This document shows, piece by piece, positions 32,488-32,916 of a stretch of 32,916 nt of DNA (the stretch's first letter is position 1; every line of letters starts with the position of its first letter). The position numbers and the translations under genes were made by a program. Source of the DNA: Shewanella sp. SG41-4. Its GTDB lineage: Bacteria; Pseudomonadota; Gammaproteobacteria; Enterobacterales; Shewanellaceae. The DNA is taken from NCBI RefSeq assembly GCF_014164505.1, contig NZ_JACJFI010000018.1, forward strand, positions 1-32,916, written 5' to 3'. The notes beneath the pieces were generated by a model. That model did not search any database. It was not told the DNA's origin and worked only from the letters and a program-made list of their open reading frames with translations.

Positions 32488-32496
32488 TGTGGATAA
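32488..32496 (-). promoter_or_regulatory. DnaA box, perfect match
   Basis: The minus strand reads TTATCCACA, the strict DnaA box consensus. It lies in the short gap between the secA terminator and the rRNA P1 promoter, 77 bp upstream of the P1 -35. Confidence 0.6.
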
Positions 32497-32529
32497 CTTT
32501 GGGGGTAAATAGTGAGTATCATGTAGTTA

Positions 32530-32538
32530 AGTGGATAA
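32530..32538 (-). promoter_or_regulatory. DnaA box, one mismatch
   Basis: The minus strand reads TTATCCACT, one base from the DnaA consensus. It has the same orientation as the perfect box and begins 42 bp after it, close to four helical turns. Confidence 0.45.
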
Positions 32539-32539
32539 A

Positions 32540-32570
32540 TGAATAAAAGATCATTTTTTTGCACAAAAGC
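32540..32570 (+). promoter_or_regulatory. Possible UP element of rRNA P1
   Basis: An A/T-rich tract with runs of A and T (AAAAGATCATTTTTTT) lies at about 20-30 bp before the P1 -35. This is where the RNA polymerase alpha subunit contacts rRNA promoters. Confidence 0.4.
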
Positions 32571-32572
32571 GC

Positions 32573-32600
32573 TTGCACAAAATCTTAAGCTGCCTATAAT
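32573..32600 (+). promoter_or_regulatory. rRNA operon promoter P1
   Basis: TTGCAC (32573-32578), a 16-bp spacer and a perfect TATAAT (32595-32600) are followed by GCGCATCC, a GC-rich discriminator. A 16-bp spacer and GC-rich discriminator are the hallmarks of rRNA P1 promoters subject to ppGpp and initiating-nucleotide control. Confidence 0.85.
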
Positions 32601-32705
32601 GCGCATCCACTGACACGGAATACAGCGTAAGCGATTACCGAGTGAGTTTGAATTAAGTGCTTCAAAACACTGAGTTCAAGGCGAAAAGAAAGTTTGAAAA
32701 AACAC

Positions 32706-32733
32706 TTGACGCCGACACGGGGAAGCGTAGAAT
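32706..32733 (+). promoter_or_regulatory. rRNA operon promoter P2
   Basis: TTGACG (32706-32711), a 16-bp spacer and TAGAAT (32728-32733) are followed by ACGCACCCC. The spacing of about 130 bp from P1 fits the tandem P1/P2 layout of rRNA operons. Confidence 0.8.
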
Positions 32734-32768
32734 ACGCACCCCAAGCCAACGACCTAGCGTCTTATGGC

Positions 32769-32802
32769 GATGTCTGAAAAATCGACATCAAGCTCTTTAA
32801 CA
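32769..32802 (+). promoter_or_regulatory. rRNA leader antitermination site (boxB-like hairpin and boxA)
   Basis: GATGTC (32769-32774) and GACATC (32784-32789) form a boxB-like hairpin. GCTCTTTAACA (32792-32802) is an exact match to the boxA core of gammaproteobacterial rRNA leaders, followed by the familiar AATTTATCA. It is the site for NusB/NusE loading and antitermination. Confidence 0.85.
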
Positions 32803-32916
32803 ATTTATCAAGTAATCTGTGTGGACATTCACAGGTATTGAGTTATTCGAAATTGTCTTCTGTTCTTCGGAATGTTGGCAATCAAAAAATTTAAACTCAA
32901 TGCAACGATGAGTGTT
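32803..32916 (+). ncRNA. rRNA operon leader (16S precursor 5' end, partial)
   Basis: This is transcribed leader downstream of boxA and continues past the window edge. ATTGAGTT (32837-32844) and AACTCAAT (32894-32901) are exact reverse complements and could close a leader stem. CTGTG/CACAG at 32817-32834 forms a smaller hairpin. The mature 16S start (…GAAGAGTTTGATC) is not reached. The call that a 16S gene follows is inferred from promoter and boxA structure. Confidence 0.75.

Overview
The window reads as chromosomal DNA of a Shewanella-like marine gammaproteobacterium. The protein sequences follow the E. coli family members closely: FtsI has Ser307, LpxC has His79/His238/Asp242 and SecA has Lys108 at the same residue numbers. 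The base composition is moderately AT-rich, and the gene order is leuABCD - fadL - glpK - mra/dcw cluster - lpxC - dciA - M23 peptidase - secA - rRNA operon. The assignment to Shewanella rests on recognised gene content and order; no search was run.

Layout. Positions 1-1138 hold the tail of an unidentified plus-strand gene and a minus-strand secreted TPR-repeat protein. Positions 1339-6431 are the leucine operon: promoter, a leucine-rich leader peptide (leuL), an attenuator, leuA-leuB-leuC-leuD with overlapping or tightly spaced genes, and a terminator. Positions 6432-8221 hold a FadL-type outer-membrane fatty-acid transporter with its own terminator. Glycerol kinase (glpK, 8374-9879) meets a small uncharacterised basic protein gene tail to tail (9883-10203, minus). 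About 1 kb without a recognisable gene then leads to the mra promoter and a three-repeat MraZ operator.

Positions 11210-28229 are a nearly complete division and cell-wall cluster: mraZ, rsmH, ftsL, ftsI, murE, murF, mraY, murD, ftsW, murG, murC, ftsQ, ftsA, ftsZ, lpxC. No ddl gene lies between murC and ftsQ; that gap carries a good promoter candidate and a perfect palindrome instead. The cluster supplies the cytoplasmic UDP-MurNAc-pentapeptide ligases (MurC, D, E, F), lipid I/II synthesis (MraY, MurG), the septal glycosyltransferase/transpeptidase pair (FtsW, FtsI), the divisome scaffold (FtsL, Q, A, Z) and the committed step of lipid A synthesis (LpxC). It ends at a strong terminator that lies inside the 3' end of the convergent gene dciA.

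Positions 28234-32449 hold dciA (DUF721, DnaB helicase loader, minus), an M23 LytM-type endopeptidase and secA with its terminator. There is no secM or mutT neighbour as in E. coli. From about 32480 to the end is the control region of an rRNA operon: two DnaA-box-like sites 42 bp apart, tandem P1/P2 promoters with GC-rich discriminators, and a leader with boxB- and boxA-like elements. The 16S gene itself starts beyond the window.

I found no mobile element, CRISPR array, tRNA or clearly novel multigene system. The interest lies mainly in regulatory architecture (leu attenuator, MraZ operator, ftsQ palindrome, nested terminator, DnaA boxes by the rRNA promoter), the 1-kb gene-free region and the uncharacterised small gene.
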